64,000 nt of DNA from assembly GCA_027493935.1 (NCBI GenBank), contig JAOSJV010000012.1, forward strand, positions 390,020-454,019, read 5' to 3'. This DNA comes from Burkholderiales bacterium (GTDB lineage Bacteria > Pseudomonadota > Gammaproteobacteria > Burkholderiales > SG8-39). Below, piece after piece: positions 29,022-38,402 of this stretch (position 1 is the stretch's first letter; every line of letters starts with the position of its first letter). The position numbers and the translations under genes were made by a program. The notes under the pieces are model-generated. The model had not been told where the DNA came from, ran no database searches, and saw only the letters and a list, made by a program, of their open reading frames with translations.

Positions 29022-30074
29022 TCAACCTCGCGCGTCGCCCTGCCAGAGATCGGGGGTCTGCTCGCGGACCGGTGCGGCCAGGCCGAAGTGTCGGTACGCG
29101 GCGACGGTCGCGACGCGCCCGCGCGGAGTGCGCTGCAGGTAGCCCTGCTGGATCAGGAAGGGCTCGAGCACGTCCTCGATGGTGTCGCGCTCCTCGCCGA
29201 TCGCGTGCGCGAGGTTCTCGACCCCGACCGGCCCGCCCGCGAACTTCTCGATCACCGCGAGCAGGAGCTTGCGGTCCATCACGTCCAGCCCGAGCTGGTC
29301 GACCTCCAGCATGCCGAGCGCGGCGTCGGCCACCTCGCGCGAGATGCGCCCGCCGGCGCGCACCTGCGCGTAGTCGCGCACCCGCCGCAGCAGCCGGTTC
29401 GCCACCCGCGGCGTGCCGCGCGAGCGGCGCGCGATCTCGAGCGAGCCGTCGTCGGAGATCTCGACCTCGAGCAGCCGCGCGGAGCGCGTGACGATGCGCT
29501 GCACCTCCTCCGGCGTGTAGAACTCGAGCCGCGCCACGATGCCGAAGCGGTCGCGCAGCGGATTGGTCAGCATGCCGGCGCGCGTCGTCGCGCCGACCAG
29601 CGTGAACGGCGGCAGGTCGAGCTTCACCGAGCGCGCCGCCGGCCCTTCGCCGATCATGATGTCGATCTGGTAGTCCTCGAGCGCCGGGTACAGGATCTCC
29701 TCGACGACCGGAGAGAGCCGGTGGATCTCGTCGATGAAGAGCACGTCGTTCGGCTCGAGGTTGGTGAGCAGCGCCGCGAGGTCGCCGGGCCGCTCGAGCA
29801 CCGGGCCGGAGGTGTGGCGCAGATTGACGCCCATCTCGCGCGCGATGATGTGCGCGAGCGTGGTCTTGCCGAGCCCGGGCGGCCCGAACAGCAGCACGTG
29901 GTCGAGCGCCTCCTTGCGGTTGCGCGCGGCCTCGATGAAGATCTCGAGCTGGCCGCGGATGCGGCTCTGGCCGACGTACTCGTCGAGCGAGCGCGGCCTG
30001 AGCGCGCGCTCGAGCGCCTCCTCCTGCGCGCTGGCGGGCTGCGGGGAGATCAGCCGGTCGGTCTCGATCGCCAC
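29022..30074 (-). CDS. ruvB: Holliday junction branch migration helicase RuvB
   Basis: AAA+ motor of RuvAB branch migration. Walker [18 protein letters not shown], Walker [13 protein letters not shown], sensor 1 [18 protein letters not shown], arginine finger and the C-terminal winged helix [17 protein letters not shown]. 350 residues, standard. It lies 15 bases downstream of ruvA. Confidence 0.97.
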   Translation of the reverse strand: MAIETDRLISPQPASAQEEALERALRPRSLDEYVGQSRIRGQLEIFIEAARNRKEALDHVLLFGPPGLGKTTLAHIIAREMGVNLRHTSGPVLERPGDLAALLTNLEPNDVLFIDEIHRLSPVVEEILYPALEDYQIDIMIGEGPAARSVKLDLPPFTLVGATTRAGMLTNPLRDRFGIVARLEFYTPEEVQRIVTRSARLLEVEISDDGSLEIARRSRGTPRVANRLLRRVRDYAQVRAGGRISREVADAALGMLEVDQLGLDVMDRKLLLAVIEKFAGGPVGVENLAHAIGEERDTIEDVLEPFLIQQGYLQRTPRGRVATVAAYRHFGLAAPVREQTPDLWQGDARG

Positions 30075-30089
30075 GAACGCAATCCTACG

Positions 30090-30671
30090 CTACGCCTTCG
30101 ACAGGAGCTTCAGCGCCTGCCTGATGCCTTCGGCCACCGCGAGCCCCTCGGGCAGCTGCTTCACCGCGCCGAGCGCCTCGCGCTCGTTGTAGCCGAGGGC
30201 GAGGAGCGCGTGCAGCACGTCGCTCGCTGCCGGCGCGGCGCGGTGCACCGCGATCCCGGCCGTGAGGTCGGCGCCGAGCCTGTCGCGCAGCTCGAGCAGC
30301 AGCCGCTCGGCGGTCTTCTTGCCGATGCCCGGCACCTTGGTGAGGCGCCCGGTTTCCTGCAACGCGACCGCCTGCGAGAGCTCGCCGACGCTCATGCCGG
30401 ACAGCACCGCCAGCGCGGTGCGTGCGCCGATGCCGGCGATCCTGAGCAGCTGGCGGAACGCGCGCCGCTCGGCCTCGCTCGCGAAGCCGAACAGGAGGTG
30501 CGCGTCCTCGCGCACGACGAGGTGGGTGAGCAGCGTGACGCGCGCGCCGGTGTCCGGCAGGTTGTAGAACGTGCTCATCGGCACCTCGACCTCGTAGCCG
30601 ACGCCGTTCGCGTCGACCAGGATCTGCGGCGGATTCTTCTCGAGCAGCACCCCGGCGATGCGCCCGATCAT
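30090..30671 (-). CDS. ruvA: Holliday junction binding protein RuvA
   Basis: 193 residues from ATG 30671: [20 protein letters not shown] begins the OB-fold domain, followed by two helix-hairpin-helix units ([40 protein letters not shown]) and the RuvB-contacting C-terminal domain. ATG overlaps the ruvC stop codon (ATGA). The 477-codon tracked ORF is an out-of-frame read through ruvC. Confidence 0.97.
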   Translation of the reverse strand: MIGRIAGVLLEKNPPQILVDANGVGYEVEVPMSTFYNLPDTGARVTLLTHLVVREDAHLLFGFASEAERRAFRQLLRIAGIGARTALAVLSGMSVGELSQAVALQETGRLTKVPGIGKKTAERLLLELRDRLGADLTAGIAVHRAAPAASDVLHALLALGYNEREALGAVKQLPEGLAVAEGIRQALKLLSKA

Positions 30672-31225
30672 ACGAGCCGGCCCCGGTGGATGCGCTGCCG
30701 GGCGCGCCCGGGGCCGGCCGCGACCCCGCCCCAGCCACGCCCGGCATGCGCGTGGCAGATCGCGCATGCGAGCGCGTCGGCCGCGTCCGGCGACGGCGCG
30801 CCGGAGAGCTTCAGCAGTCGCCGCACCATCTCCTGCACCTGCTCCTTGCGGGCGTGTCCGGTGCCGACGACCGCCTGCTTGACCTGCAGCGCGCTGTACT
30901 CCGCCACCGGCAGCCCGGCGAGCACCACCGCAGCGATCGCCGCGCCGCGCGCCTGTCCGAGCGCGAGCGTGGACTCCGGATTGACGTTGACGAACACGCG
31001 CTCGACGGCCACACGGTCGGGCCGGTGGGCCGCGATCACCTCGGCGAGGCCGTCGAGGATCGCCTTCAGGCGCGCCGGCAGCTCGAGCACTTGGGGCGCC
31101 CGGATGCAACCGCTCGTCACGTAGGCGAGGCGCGCCCCCTCCTGGCGCAGCACGCCGAACCCGGTGACCCGCAGGCCAGGATCGATCCCGAGAATGGTGG
31201 CGGCGGCAGCCGGCATCGCCGGCAT
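30668..31225 (-). CDS. ruvC: Holliday junction resolvase RuvC
   Basis: RNase H-like endonuclease. Catalytic residues fall in [14 protein letters not shown] (Asp), [20 protein letters not shown] (Glu) and [15 protein letters not shown] (Asp pair). I place the start at ATG 31225 ([17 protein letters not shown]); ATG 31216 is also possible. First gene of ruvCAB, 93 bases after yebC. Confidence 0.95.
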   Translation of the reverse strand: MPAMPAAAATILGIDPGLRVTGFGVLRQEGARLAYVTSGCIRAPQVLELPARLKAILDGLAEVIAAHRPDRVAVERVFVNVNPESTLALGQARGAAIAAVVLAGLPVAEYSALQVKQAVVGTGHARKEQVQEMVRRLLKLSGAPSPDAADALACAICHAHAGRGWGGVAAGPGRARQRIHRGRLV

Positions 31226-31318
31226 TATAGGTGGCGACCCGGTGGCCGGCGGCACGCACGCGACGCAGGGAAGTCGCCCGCACGATGGGCGCTCCGCGCT
31301 CCGCGCACTGCTCGCCCC

Positions 31319-32044
31319 TCACGCCTCGATCGCCGCGGTCGTATAGACGTTCTGCACGTCGTCCAGGCCCTCGAGCGCATCGAGCAGCCGCTGCATCTTC
31401 TCCCCGTCTGCGCCGGCGAGCACGTTCTCGATCGTCGGCCGCATCGTGACCTCGGCCATCTCGGGCTTGAGCCCGGCGCGCTCGAGCGCCTCCTTCACGC
31501 GCGCGAAGTCGCCCGGCGCGCAAATCACCTCGACCGAGCCGTCCTCGTTGGCGACGACGTCCTCGGCGCCGGCGTCGAGCGCGGCTTCCATCACCGCCTC
31601 CTCGCTCGTCCCGGGCGCGAACAGGAACAACCCGCAGTGCTTGAAGAGATACGCGACCGAGCCGTCGGTGCCGAGGTTGCCGCCGTGCTTGGCGAACGCG
31701 TGGCGCACCTCGCCTACGGTGCGCGTGCGGTTGTCGGTCAGGCAGTCCACCATCACCGCCGCGCCGCCGACGCCGTAGCCCTCGTAACGGATCTCGTCGT
31801 AGGCGATGCCCTCGAGCTCGCCGGTGCCGCGCTTGACCGCTCGCTCGATGTTGTCAGACGGGACGTTATCGGCCTTGGCCTTGTCGATCGCGAGCCGCAG
31901 CCGCGGATTGAAGGCCGCATCGGCGCCGCCCATCTTCGCGGCGACGGTGACCTCGCGAATAGCGCGGGTGAAGACCTTGCCGCGCTTCGCGTCGGCGGCC
32001 GCCTTCTTGTGCTTGATGTTGGCCCAGCGGGAGTGTCCGGCCAT
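31319..32044 (-). CDS. yebC: YebC/PmpR-family protein
   Basis: 241 residues starting [20 protein letters not shown], the invariant N-terminus of the family. Other typical segments: [20 protein letters not shown] and [20 protein letters not shown]. Members act as DNA-binding regulators or as translation factors relieving polyproline stalling. Located directly before ruvCAB, the common betaproteobacterial arrangement. Confidence 0.95.
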   Translation of the reverse strand: MAGHSRWANIKHKKAAADAKRGKVFTRAIREVTVAAKMGGADAAFNPRLRLAIDKAKADNVPSDNIERAVKRGTGELEGIAYDEIRYEGYGVGGAAVMVDCLTDNRTRTVGEVRHAFAKHGGNLGTDGSVAYLFKHCGLFLFAPGTSEEAVMEAALDAGAEDVVANEDGSVEVICAPGDFARVKEALERAGLKPEMAEVTMRPTIENVLAGADGEKMQRLLDALEGLDDVQNVYTTAAIEA

Positions 32045-32084
32045 GGCTCGCTCGCGCGCGCGGCGTGGTTTGTCTCGGTAAGCC

Positions 32085-32090
32085 TATAAT
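32085..32090 (+). promoter_or_regulatory. -10-like TATAAT between yebC and the HerA-like gene
   Basis: A perfect TATAAT in the only AT-rich pocket (AAGCCTATAATTTTACAC) of the 129-base divergent region. It could serve the plus-strand ATPase gene about 85 bases downstream; on the other strand TAAAAT/TATAGG could serve yebC. No good -35 is visible for either direction. Confidence 0.4.
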
Positions 32091-32173
32091 TTTACACTTC
32101 GCCGCGACCCAACCCCCGCCTCGATCCGCCGGCTCGGCCGCGTCCGCACCCACGAGATCACCGGAGCCCCGCC

Positions 32174-33713
32174 ATGAGCGCGCCGCTGCCCCTTGCCAAG
32201 GTCCCGCAAACGGGGGACCAAGCCCTCGAGCTCGCAATGCTTCCGGGCCTTGCGAACCGGCACGGCCTGATCGCCGGCGCCACCGGTACCGGGAAGACGG
32301 TCACGCTGCAGGTGCTCGCGGAGCGCTTCTCGTCGGTCGGCGTGCCGGTGTTCATGGCCGACGTGAAGGGCGACCTGTCCGGCCTCGCCGCGCCCGGGAC
32401 GGCGTCCGAGAAGATGAAGAAGCGTCTCGCCGCGCTCGGCTTCCCGGAGCCGGCCTGGAGCGCCTGCCCGGTCGCGTTCTGGGACGTCTACGGCGAGCAG
32501 GGCCATCCGGTGCGCACCACCGTGTCCGACATGGGGCCGCTGCTCCTCGCCCGAATGCTCGGACTGAACGACACGCAGGAAGGGGTGCTCACGCTCGTCT
32601 TCAAGGTCGCCGACGACAACGGTCTGCTGCTGCTCGACCTCAAGGATCTGCGCGCGATGCTGGAATTCGTCGGCCAGCACGCGAAGGAGCTGCGCACCGG
32701 CTACGGCAACGTCTCGGCCGCCTCGATCGGCGCGATCCAGCGCGGGCTGCTCGCCCTCGAAACCCAGGGCGCCGACCGGTTCTTCGGCGAGCCGATGCTC
32801 GACATCGCCGATCTCATGCAGACCGTGGCGGGCAAGGGGCGTGGTCAACATCCTCGCCGCCGACAGGCTGTTCAACTCGCCGAAGCTCTACGCCACGTTC
32901 CTGCTGTGGCTGCTCGCCGAGCTCTTCGAGCAGCTGCCCGAGGTCGGCGATCCGGAGAAGCCGAAGCTCGTGTTCTTCTTCGACGAGGCGCATCTGCTCT
33001 TCGACGATGCGCCCAAGGCGCTGCTCGACAAGATCGAGCAGGTGGTGCGGCTGATCCGATCGAAGGGCGTCGGCGTCTACTTCGTGACCCAGAACCCGCT
33101 CGACATCCCGGAGTCGGTGCTCGGTCAGCTCGGCAACCGCGTGCAGCACGCGCTGCGGGCGTTCACGCCCCGCGACCAGAAGGCGGTCAGGACCGCGGCG
33201 CAGACGATGCGCCAGAACCCGAAACTCGACACCGAGAAGGCCATCACTGAGCTCGGCGTCGGCGAGGCCCTGGTGTCGCTGCTCGACGAGAAGGGCCGGC
33301 CGGGCGTCGTCGAGCGCGCGTTCATCATGCCGCCGGCGTCGCAGATCGGGCCGATCACCCCGGAGGCACGCCGGCAGATCATCGCGAAATCGCCGACCGC
33401 CGGGCACTACGAGAAGACCATCGACCGCGAATCGGCCTACGAGAAGCTCGCCGAGCGCGCGGCCAAGCTCGCCGCGGAGGCGGGCGCGCCGCCGGCGGGC
33501 GCCGCCCGCACGGGCGCTGCGGGCAAGCCCGCGCCGGCTGGAGGCTCCGGAACCATCAGTGACATCCTGTTCGGCTCCACCGGTCCGCGCGGCGGCAAGC
33601 GCGAGGGCGTGCTCGAGGCGGCGGCGAAGAGCGCGGCGCGCTCGGTCGGCTCGCAGCTCGGGCGCTCGATCCTGCGCGGCGTGCTCGGCTCGATCCTCGG
33701 CAGCAAGCGCTGA
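32174..33713 (+). CDS. HerA/YjgR-type ATPase (DUF853; frameshift at 32836-32839)
   Basis: About 512-residue P-loop NTPase of the HerA-FtsK superfamily, YjgR group. Frame one has Walker [21 protein letters not shown] and [14 protein letters not shown]; frame two has Walker [21 protein letters not shown] and [20 protein letters not shown]. Reading GGGG at 32836-32839 as GGG restores [20 protein letters not shown]. The C-terminal end is low complexity with a helix [20 protein letters not shown], typical for the group. Biological role unknown in the family; possibly membrane or DNA linked. It is four bases upstream of an EamA transporter gene. Confidence 0.88.
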
Positions 33714-33716
33714 GCG

Positions 33717-34637
33717 GTGTCCGGCGCCGGGCCGCGCACCGGGCGGCTGAGCTACGGCGCGGCAGGCGTAGCGCTCGCGCTCGTCGGCGTGCTCGCCTTT
33801 TCGCTCAAGGCGATCGTGGTCAAGCTCATCTACCGCCACGGCGTCGATCCGGTGACGCTGCTCGCGCTGCGCATGGCCTTCGCGCTGCCGGTCTTCGTCG
33901 GCGCCGCGTGGTGGGCCGGCCGCGGCGCTGCGGCGCCGCCGCTCCACGCGCGCGAACTCGCACTGATCGGCGCACTCGGCGTGCTCGGCTACTACGCCGG
34001 GAGCCTGCTCGACTTCATGGGACTGCAGTACGTGTCGGCCGCGCTCGGCCGGCTGGTGCTGTTCCTGTATCCGACGGTGGTGGTGGTGCTCTCCGCCGCG
34101 TTCCTGCGCACCCCGGTCACGGCGCGCATCGCGACGGCGCTCGCGGTGTGCTACGCGGGCATCGCGCTCGTGCTCTCGCGTGCCTGGACCGAGAGCCAGG
34201 GCGACGTTGCGCTCGGCGCCGCACTCATCTTCGGCAGTGCGATCGCCTACTCGGTCTACCTCGTCTGGGGCAGCCGCGTCGTCGCGCGCGTCGGGTCGAT
34301 GCGCTTCACCGCGTGGGCGATGAGCGGCGCGACGGCGGTCTGCGTCGGGCATTTCCTGGCGGCCCGCCCGCTCGCCGCGATCGTGCTGCCGGCGGAAGTC
34401 TACGCGCTCGTGCTGCTGCTCGCGACCGCGTGCACGGCGCTGCCGGTGTTCGCGACCGCCGAGGCGCTGAAGCGCGTCGGCGCGAACCTGGTCGCGATCC
34501 TCGGCTCGGCAGGCCCTGTCGCGACCATCGCGCTCGGGTTTATCATCCTCGGCGAGACGATGACCCCGGCGCAGCTCGCCGGCGCCCTGCTGGTGATCGG
34601 GGGCGTGCTGCTGGTCACCGTCAGACCCGCGCGCTGA
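33717..34637 (+). CDS. EamA/DMT-superfamily transporter
   Basis: 306 residues, ten predicted helices in two EamA repeats (first: VGVLAFSLKAIVVKLIYRHG; end of second: ALGFIILGETMTPAQLAGAL). GTG start at 33717, four bases after the ATPase stop, so probably co-transcribed and coupled. Substrate unknown. Not closely similar in sequence to the EamA gene at 15055. Confidence 0.85.
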   Translation: MSGAGPRTGRLSYGAAGVALALVGVLAFSLKAIVVKLIYRHGVDPVTLLALRMAFALPVFVGAAWWAGRGAAAPPLHARELALIGALGVLGYYAGSLLDFMGLQYVSAALGRLVLFLYPTVVVVLSAAFLRTPVTARIATALAVCYAGIALVLSRAWTESQGDVALGAALIFGSAIAYSVYLVWGSRVVARVGSMRFTAWAMSGATAVCVGHFLAARPLAAIVLPAEVYALVLLLATACTALPVFATAEALKRVGANLVAILGSAGPVATIALGFIILGETMTPAQLAGALLVIGGVLLVTVRPAR

Positions 34638-34661
34638 GCGCGACATTCGGGAGGAGCGGAC

Positions 34662-35438
34662 GTGGATCTCGGCATCAGGGGCAGGAAGGCGCTGGTGTGC
34701 GCCGCCAGCAAGGGGCTCGGGAAGGCCTGCGCGGTGTCGCTCGCGCGCGAGGGCGTGAACGTCACGATCCTCGCGCGCGGCCGGGAGGCGCTGGAGGCGA
34801 CCGCGGCGGAGCTGCGCGGCTTCGGCGTCGAGGTGCGCACGGTCGCGGCCGACGTCGCCACGCCCGACGGCCGCGCCGCGGCGCTCGCCGCCTGCCCCGA
34901 TCCGGACATCCTGATCAACAACGCAGGCGGCCCGCCGCCCGGCGACTTCCGCGACTGGTCGCGCGAGGACTGGGTCCGCGCGCTCGACGCCAACATGCTC
35001 GCGCCGATCGAGCTGATCAAGGCGAGCGTCGACCAGATGATCGCGCGCAGGTTCGGCCGCATCGTCAACATCACCTCGGGCGCGGTCAAGCACCCGATCC
35101 CGCACCTCGGCCTGTCGAACGGCGCGCGCGCCGGCCTCACCGGGTTCGTCGCCGGGCTCGCGCGCCAGACGGTCGCGCATAACGTCACCATCAACAACCT
35201 CCTGCCCGGCTTCTTCGAGACCGATCGCAACCTGACGACCATGACCGCCCTGGCCAAGCAGCGCGGCATCTCGCTCGAGGAGATGAAGGCCGAGCGCGTG
35301 CGATCGATCCCGGCCCACCGGCAGGGGGTCCCGAGCGAGTTCGGTGATCTGTGCGCCTACGTCTGCAGCGCCCAGGCGGGGTTCATCACGGGTCAGAACT
35401 TGCTGATCGACGGCGGCGCCTATCCCGGCACGCTTTAG
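34662..35438 (+). CDS. short-chain dehydrogenase/reductase with atypical active site
   Basis: 258 residues, GTG start preceded by GGAGGAG. Rossmann start KALVCAASKGLGKACAVSLA (glycine motif ASKGLG), NNAG motif ILINNAGGPPPG and serine in IVNITSGAVK. At the place of the canonical YxxxK the sequence is LGLSNGARAGLTG, so Tyr and Lys appear replaced by Ser and Arg. The C-terminus LLIDGGAYPGTL is FabG-like. It may reduce or oxidise a hydroxy/oxo compound by a different proton relay, or be non-catalytic. Its last codons form the beginning of a 129-bp tandem repeat. Confidence 0.8.
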   Translation: MDLGIRGRKALVCAASKGLGKACAVSLAREGVNVTILARGREALEATAAELRGFGVEVRTVAADVATPDGRAAALAACPDPDILINNAGGPPPGDFRDWSREDWVRALDANMLAPIELIKASVDQMIARRFGRIVNITSGAVKHPIPHLGLSNGARAGLTGFVAGLARQTVAHNVTINNLLPGFFETDRNLTTMTALAKQRGISLEEMKAERVRSIPAHRQGVPSEFGDLCAYVCSAQAGFITGQNLLIDGGAYPGTL

Positions 35439-35473
35439 CCGCCGTGACGCGCCGCCGTCGACCCTCACCCCCG

Positions 35474-35503
35474 CCCCTCTCCCCGCTGGCGCCGGGAGAG
35501 GGG
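35474..35503. other. palindrome in repeat copy 1
   Basis: CCCCTCTCCC-CGCTGGCGCC-GGGAGAGGGG forms a perfect ten-base-pair stem. No T-run follows, so it resembles a scattered intergenic palindromic element more than a classical terminator. It lies 36 bases after the SDR stop. Confidence 0.7.
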
Positions 35504-35602
35504 AGCATCGCGACCGCGTGCCGCGGCCCGCGCAACGCGCGGCGGCGCCTATCCCGGCACGCTTTAGCCGCCGTGACGCGCCGCCGTCGACCCTCACCCC
35601 CG

Positions 35603-35632
35603 CCCCTCTCCCCGCTGGCGCCGGGAGAGGGG
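35603..35632. other. palindrome in repeat copy 2
   Basis: Same ten-base-pair stem as in copy 1, 129 bases further on. Two adjacent hairpins may strengthen transcript ending or stabilise the upstream mRNA. Confidence 0.65.
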
Positions 35633-35716
35633 AGCATCGCGACCGCGTGCCGCGGCCCGCGCAACGCGCGGCGGCGCCTATCCCGGCACGCTGTGAGGCC
35701 GACCGGTGCCGGGGCG

Positions 35717-36958
35717 ATGGCCCCATCCTCGCCGTTCGCGTCAGCGCAGGCCGAGCGCGAGTTCGTTCGCGCATTCCGGCTGACCGACGTCCCCGACGGC
35801 TTTATCGACGACCCCTACCCGTACTACGCCGCGCTGCGCCGGCACGCGCCGGTGCACGAGCTCGCGCCCGGCTCGATCTTCCTCACCCGCTACGCCGATG
35901 TCACGGCGGTGTATCGCGATCCGCGCGCGAGCTCCGACAAGCAGAAGGAGTTCGGGCCGAAGTTCGGCGACAGCCCGCTCTACGAGCACCACACCACGAG
36001 CCTCGTGTTCAACGATCCGCCGCTGCACACGCGCGTGCGGCGTCTGCTGATGGGCGCGCTGAACCAGCGTGCGATCGCGCGCATGGAGCCCGGCGTGACG
36101 GCGCTCGTCGACCGGCTGCTCGAGTGCATGGCGGCGAAGGGCCGCGTCGACCTGATCGACGACTTCGCCGCCGAGATCCCGATCGAGGTGATCGGCAACC
36201 TGCTCGGTGTGCCGCGCGACGAGCGCGGGCCGCTGCGCGGCTGGTCGCTCACGATCCTCTCGGCGCTCGAGCCCGCGCCGGACGCCGCGCTGCTGGAGGC
36301 TGGCAACCGGGCGGTGCGCGAGTTCCTCGCCTACCTCGAGCGCCTGATCGCCGAGCGCCGGCGCCGGCCCGGCGATCCTGAAGTCGACGTGCTGACGCGC
36401 CTGATCGAGGGCGAGCCCGACGGCGAGCGGCTCACCGAGCGCGAACTGCTGCACCAGTGCATCTTCCTGCTGAACGCCGGGCACGAGACCACCACCAACC
36501 TCATCGGCAACGGCATGCACGCGCTGCTCACCCATCGCGGCGAGCGCGAGCGGCTGGCGGCCGAGCCCGGGTTGATCGCGGTCGCGGTGGAGGAGCTGCT
36601 GCGCTTCGAGGCACCGCTGCAGCTCAACAACCGGCTGGCGACCGCGGACATGGAGATCGGCGGGCGCACATACCCGGCAGGCACCTTCATCACGCTGGGC
36701 GTCGGCGCCGCGAACCGCGACCCCGAGCAGTTCCCCGACCCCGACCGCCTCGACCTCGGGCGGCGGCCCAACCGGCATCTGTCGTTCGGCCACGGCGAGC
36801 ACGCGTGCGCCGGAATGAACGTCGCGCGACTCGAGGCGCGCATCGCGATCGGCCGGCTGCTCGCCCGCTTCCCGCACATCGCGGCCGACGCCCCTCCCGA
36901 GCGCGACCGGCGGGTGCGGTTTCGCGGCTTCCGGCGCCTGCCGGCGCGGGTGGACTAA
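35717..36958 (+). CDS. cytochrome P450
   Basis: 413-residue soluble bacterial P450. I-helix oxygen-binding motif LNAGHETTTNLIGN, ExxR region VEELLRFEAPLQLNNRLA, and heme-cysteine loop LSFGHGEHACAGMNVARLEA with the ligand cysteine. The start is ATG 35717 (MAPSSPFASAQAEREFVRAF), just after the tandem repeat. Resembles CYP107/CYP-like hydroxylases; substrate unknown. No ferredoxin or ferredoxin reductase gene is nearby, so redox partners must be encoded elsewhere. Confidence 0.93.
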   Translation: MAPSSPFASAQAEREFVRAFRLTDVPDGFIDDPYPYYAALRRHAPVHELAPGSIFLTRYADVTAVYRDPRASSDKQKEFGPKFGDSPLYEHHTTSLVFNDPPLHTRVRRLLMGALNQRAIARMEPGVTALVDRLLECMAAKGRVDLIDDFAAEIPIEVIGNLLGVPRDERGPLRGWSLTILSALEPAPDAALLEAGNRAVREFLAYLERLIAERRRRPGDPEVDVLTRLIEGEPDGERLTERELLHQCIFLLNAGHETTTNLIGNGMHALLTHRGERERLAAEPGLIAVAVEELLRFEAPLQLNNRLATADMEIGGRTYPAGTFITLGVGAANRDPEQFPDPDRLDLGRRPNRHLSFGHGEHACAGMNVARLEARIAIGRLLARFPHIAADAPPERDRRVRFRGFRRLPARVD

Positions 36959-36970
36959 CACGAAGTCCAG

Positions 36971-37047
36971 CCACAGAGGCGCAGAGGTCGCGGAGAACAG
37001 AAGCTCGCTAGAAGCTTCCAGGCCTCCGCGTGCTCTGCGCCTCTGCG
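36971..37047. terminator. long inverted repeat between convergent P450 and TRAP genes
   Basis: CCACAGAGGCGCAGAGGTCG (from 36971) pairs with CTCCGCGTGCTCTGCGCCTC (ending 37047), giving an imperfect stem of about 22 base pairs around a 28-base AT-richer loop. It starts 13 bases after the P450 stop and ends 11 bases from the dctM stop, so it probably acts as a bidirectional transcription end. Confidence 0.65.
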
Positions 37048-37057
37048 GCGGATCGCC

Positions 37058-38362
37058 TCAGAGGCCGAGAACGCGCGGCAGCCAGAGCGCGATCGCCGGC
37101 GCGCCGACGAGCAGGGCGACCAGTACCGCGTCGGCGGCGAGGAACGGCACCACGCCGCGGAATACCGCGCCGAGCGAGACCTCGGAGATCTGCGACCGGA
37201 TCACGAACACGTTCAGCCCCACCGGCGGCGTGATCAGCCCGACCTCGGCCAGCACCGTGACGAAGATCCCGAACCACACCGCGTCGAAGCCGAGCGCCTG
37301 CATCAGCGGCAGCAGCACCGGGACAGTGATCAGGACCATCGAGACCGATTCGAGGAACATGCCCAGCACGACGTAAAGCGCCACGATCACGAGCATGATG
37401 GGCATCGCGCCGAGCCCGGAGGCCTGCGCCCACCCGGCGATCTCCGCCGGCAGCTGGGTGAGCACGATGAAGCGCGAGAAGACGAACGCCCCGATCACGA
37501 TGAAGAACAGCATCGCGCTGGTGTAGACGGTCTCCAGCAGCGCGTCGACGAGGCGGCGGACGCCGATCGTCCGCGTGGCGAGCGCGATCACGATGGCCGC
37601 GAACGAGGCGACCGCCGCGGCCTCGGTCGGGCTGAACCAGCCGAGGTAGATCCCGAACACGGCGAGGAAGAACAGGAGCGCGAGCTTCCACATGCCGATC
37701 CCGGCGCGCAGCCGCTCGCCGAGCGGCATCGCCGGCGCCTGCGGCAGCCAGTCGGGGCGAGCGCGGCCGAGCGCCACGATCACGAGGACGTGCAGCGCGG
37801 CGAGCAGGATGCCGGGGATCAGCGCCGCCGCGAACAGCCGCCCGACCGACTCCTCGGCGATCAAGGCGTAGATCACCAGAATCACCGACGGCGGGATGAG
37901 GATTCCGAGCGTGCCGCCCGAGGCGACCGCGCCCGCCGCGATCGGCAGGTGGTAGCCGTGGCGCACCATCTCCGGCACCGCGACGCGCGCCATCGTCGCG
38001 GCGGTGGCGAGCGACGAGCCACTGATGCAGCCGAACGCGGCGCAGGCACCGATCGTCGCGCTGGCGAGCGCGCCGCGAAACCCCGAGAACACCGCATTCG
38101 CGGCGCGGAACAGCTCGTTCGACATGTTGGCCTTCGCCGCCACCACGCCCATCATGATGAACAGCGGCAGCACCGAGAGCGAGTAGGCCTGCGCGAGCTC
38201 GAACGGCACCTTGCCGAGCACCGTGAGCGCCGTGTGCGCGCCGTCGATCGCCGCGTAGCCGAGCACGCCAGCGAGCGCCAGCGCGATCGCCACCGGGATG
38301 CGCGCGAACACCAGCGCGACGAGCAGCGCCAACCCGGCCAGGCCGATCGCCTGCGCGCTCAT
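37058..38362 (-). CDS. TRAP transporter large permease (DctM family)
   Basis: 434-residue inner-membrane protein with about twelve helices; typical segments GCISGSSLATAATMARVAVP, SGGTLGILIPPSVILVIYAL and TPPVGLNVFVIRSQ. It transports an organic acid driven by a sodium or proton gradient, with the small permease and binding protein encoded upstream in order dctP-dctQ-dctM. Confidence 0.92.
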   Translation of the reverse strand: MSAQAIGLAGLALLVALVFARIPVAIALALAGVLGYAAIDGAHTALTVLGKVPFELAQAYSLSVLPLFIMMGVVAAKANMSNELFRAANAVFSGFRGALASATIGACAAFGCISGSSLATAATMARVAVPEMVRHGYHLPIAAGAVASGGTLGILIPPSVILVIYALIAEESVGRLFAAALIPGILLAALHVLVIVALGRARPDWLPQAPAMPLGERLRAGIGMWKLALLFFLAVFGIYLGWFSPTEAAAVASFAAIVIALATRTIGVRRLVDALLETVYTSAMLFFIVIGAFVFSRFIVLTQLPAEIAGWAQASGLGAMPIMLVIVALYVVLGMFLESVSMVLITVPVLLPLMQALGFDAVWFGIFVTVLAEVGLITPPVGLNVFVIRSQISEVSLGAVFRGVVPFLAADAVLVALLVGAPAIALWLPRVLGL

Positions 38363-38402
38363 GCGGCCGGTGTGCCCGTGCCGGGCGCAGTCGCGCGCCC
38401 GC

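Larger units (their letters stand above)
35412..35692. repeat. 129-bp tandem direct repeat, two copies plus 23 bases of a third
   Basis: The unit starts GGCGGCGCCTATCCCGGCAC within the last codons of the SDR gene, at 35412, 35541 and 35670. The two full copies appear identical by eye; the third ends after CACGCT. Each unit contains the SDR stop codon, a palindrome and about 100 bases of non-coding DNA. The period is divisible by three, so one ORF frame reads through. Likely a slipped-strand duplication of the intergenic region between the SDR and P450 genes, or an assembly duplication. Confidence 0.93.

Noticed and set aside
31226-31318. Small gene between ruvC and yebC
   Set aside because: Only 93 bases, no start with ribosome binding site and no coding bias.
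35412-35692. CRISPR array
   Set aside because: The repeat unit is 129 bp, contiguous, without spacers and overlaps a coding end; it is a tandem duplication.
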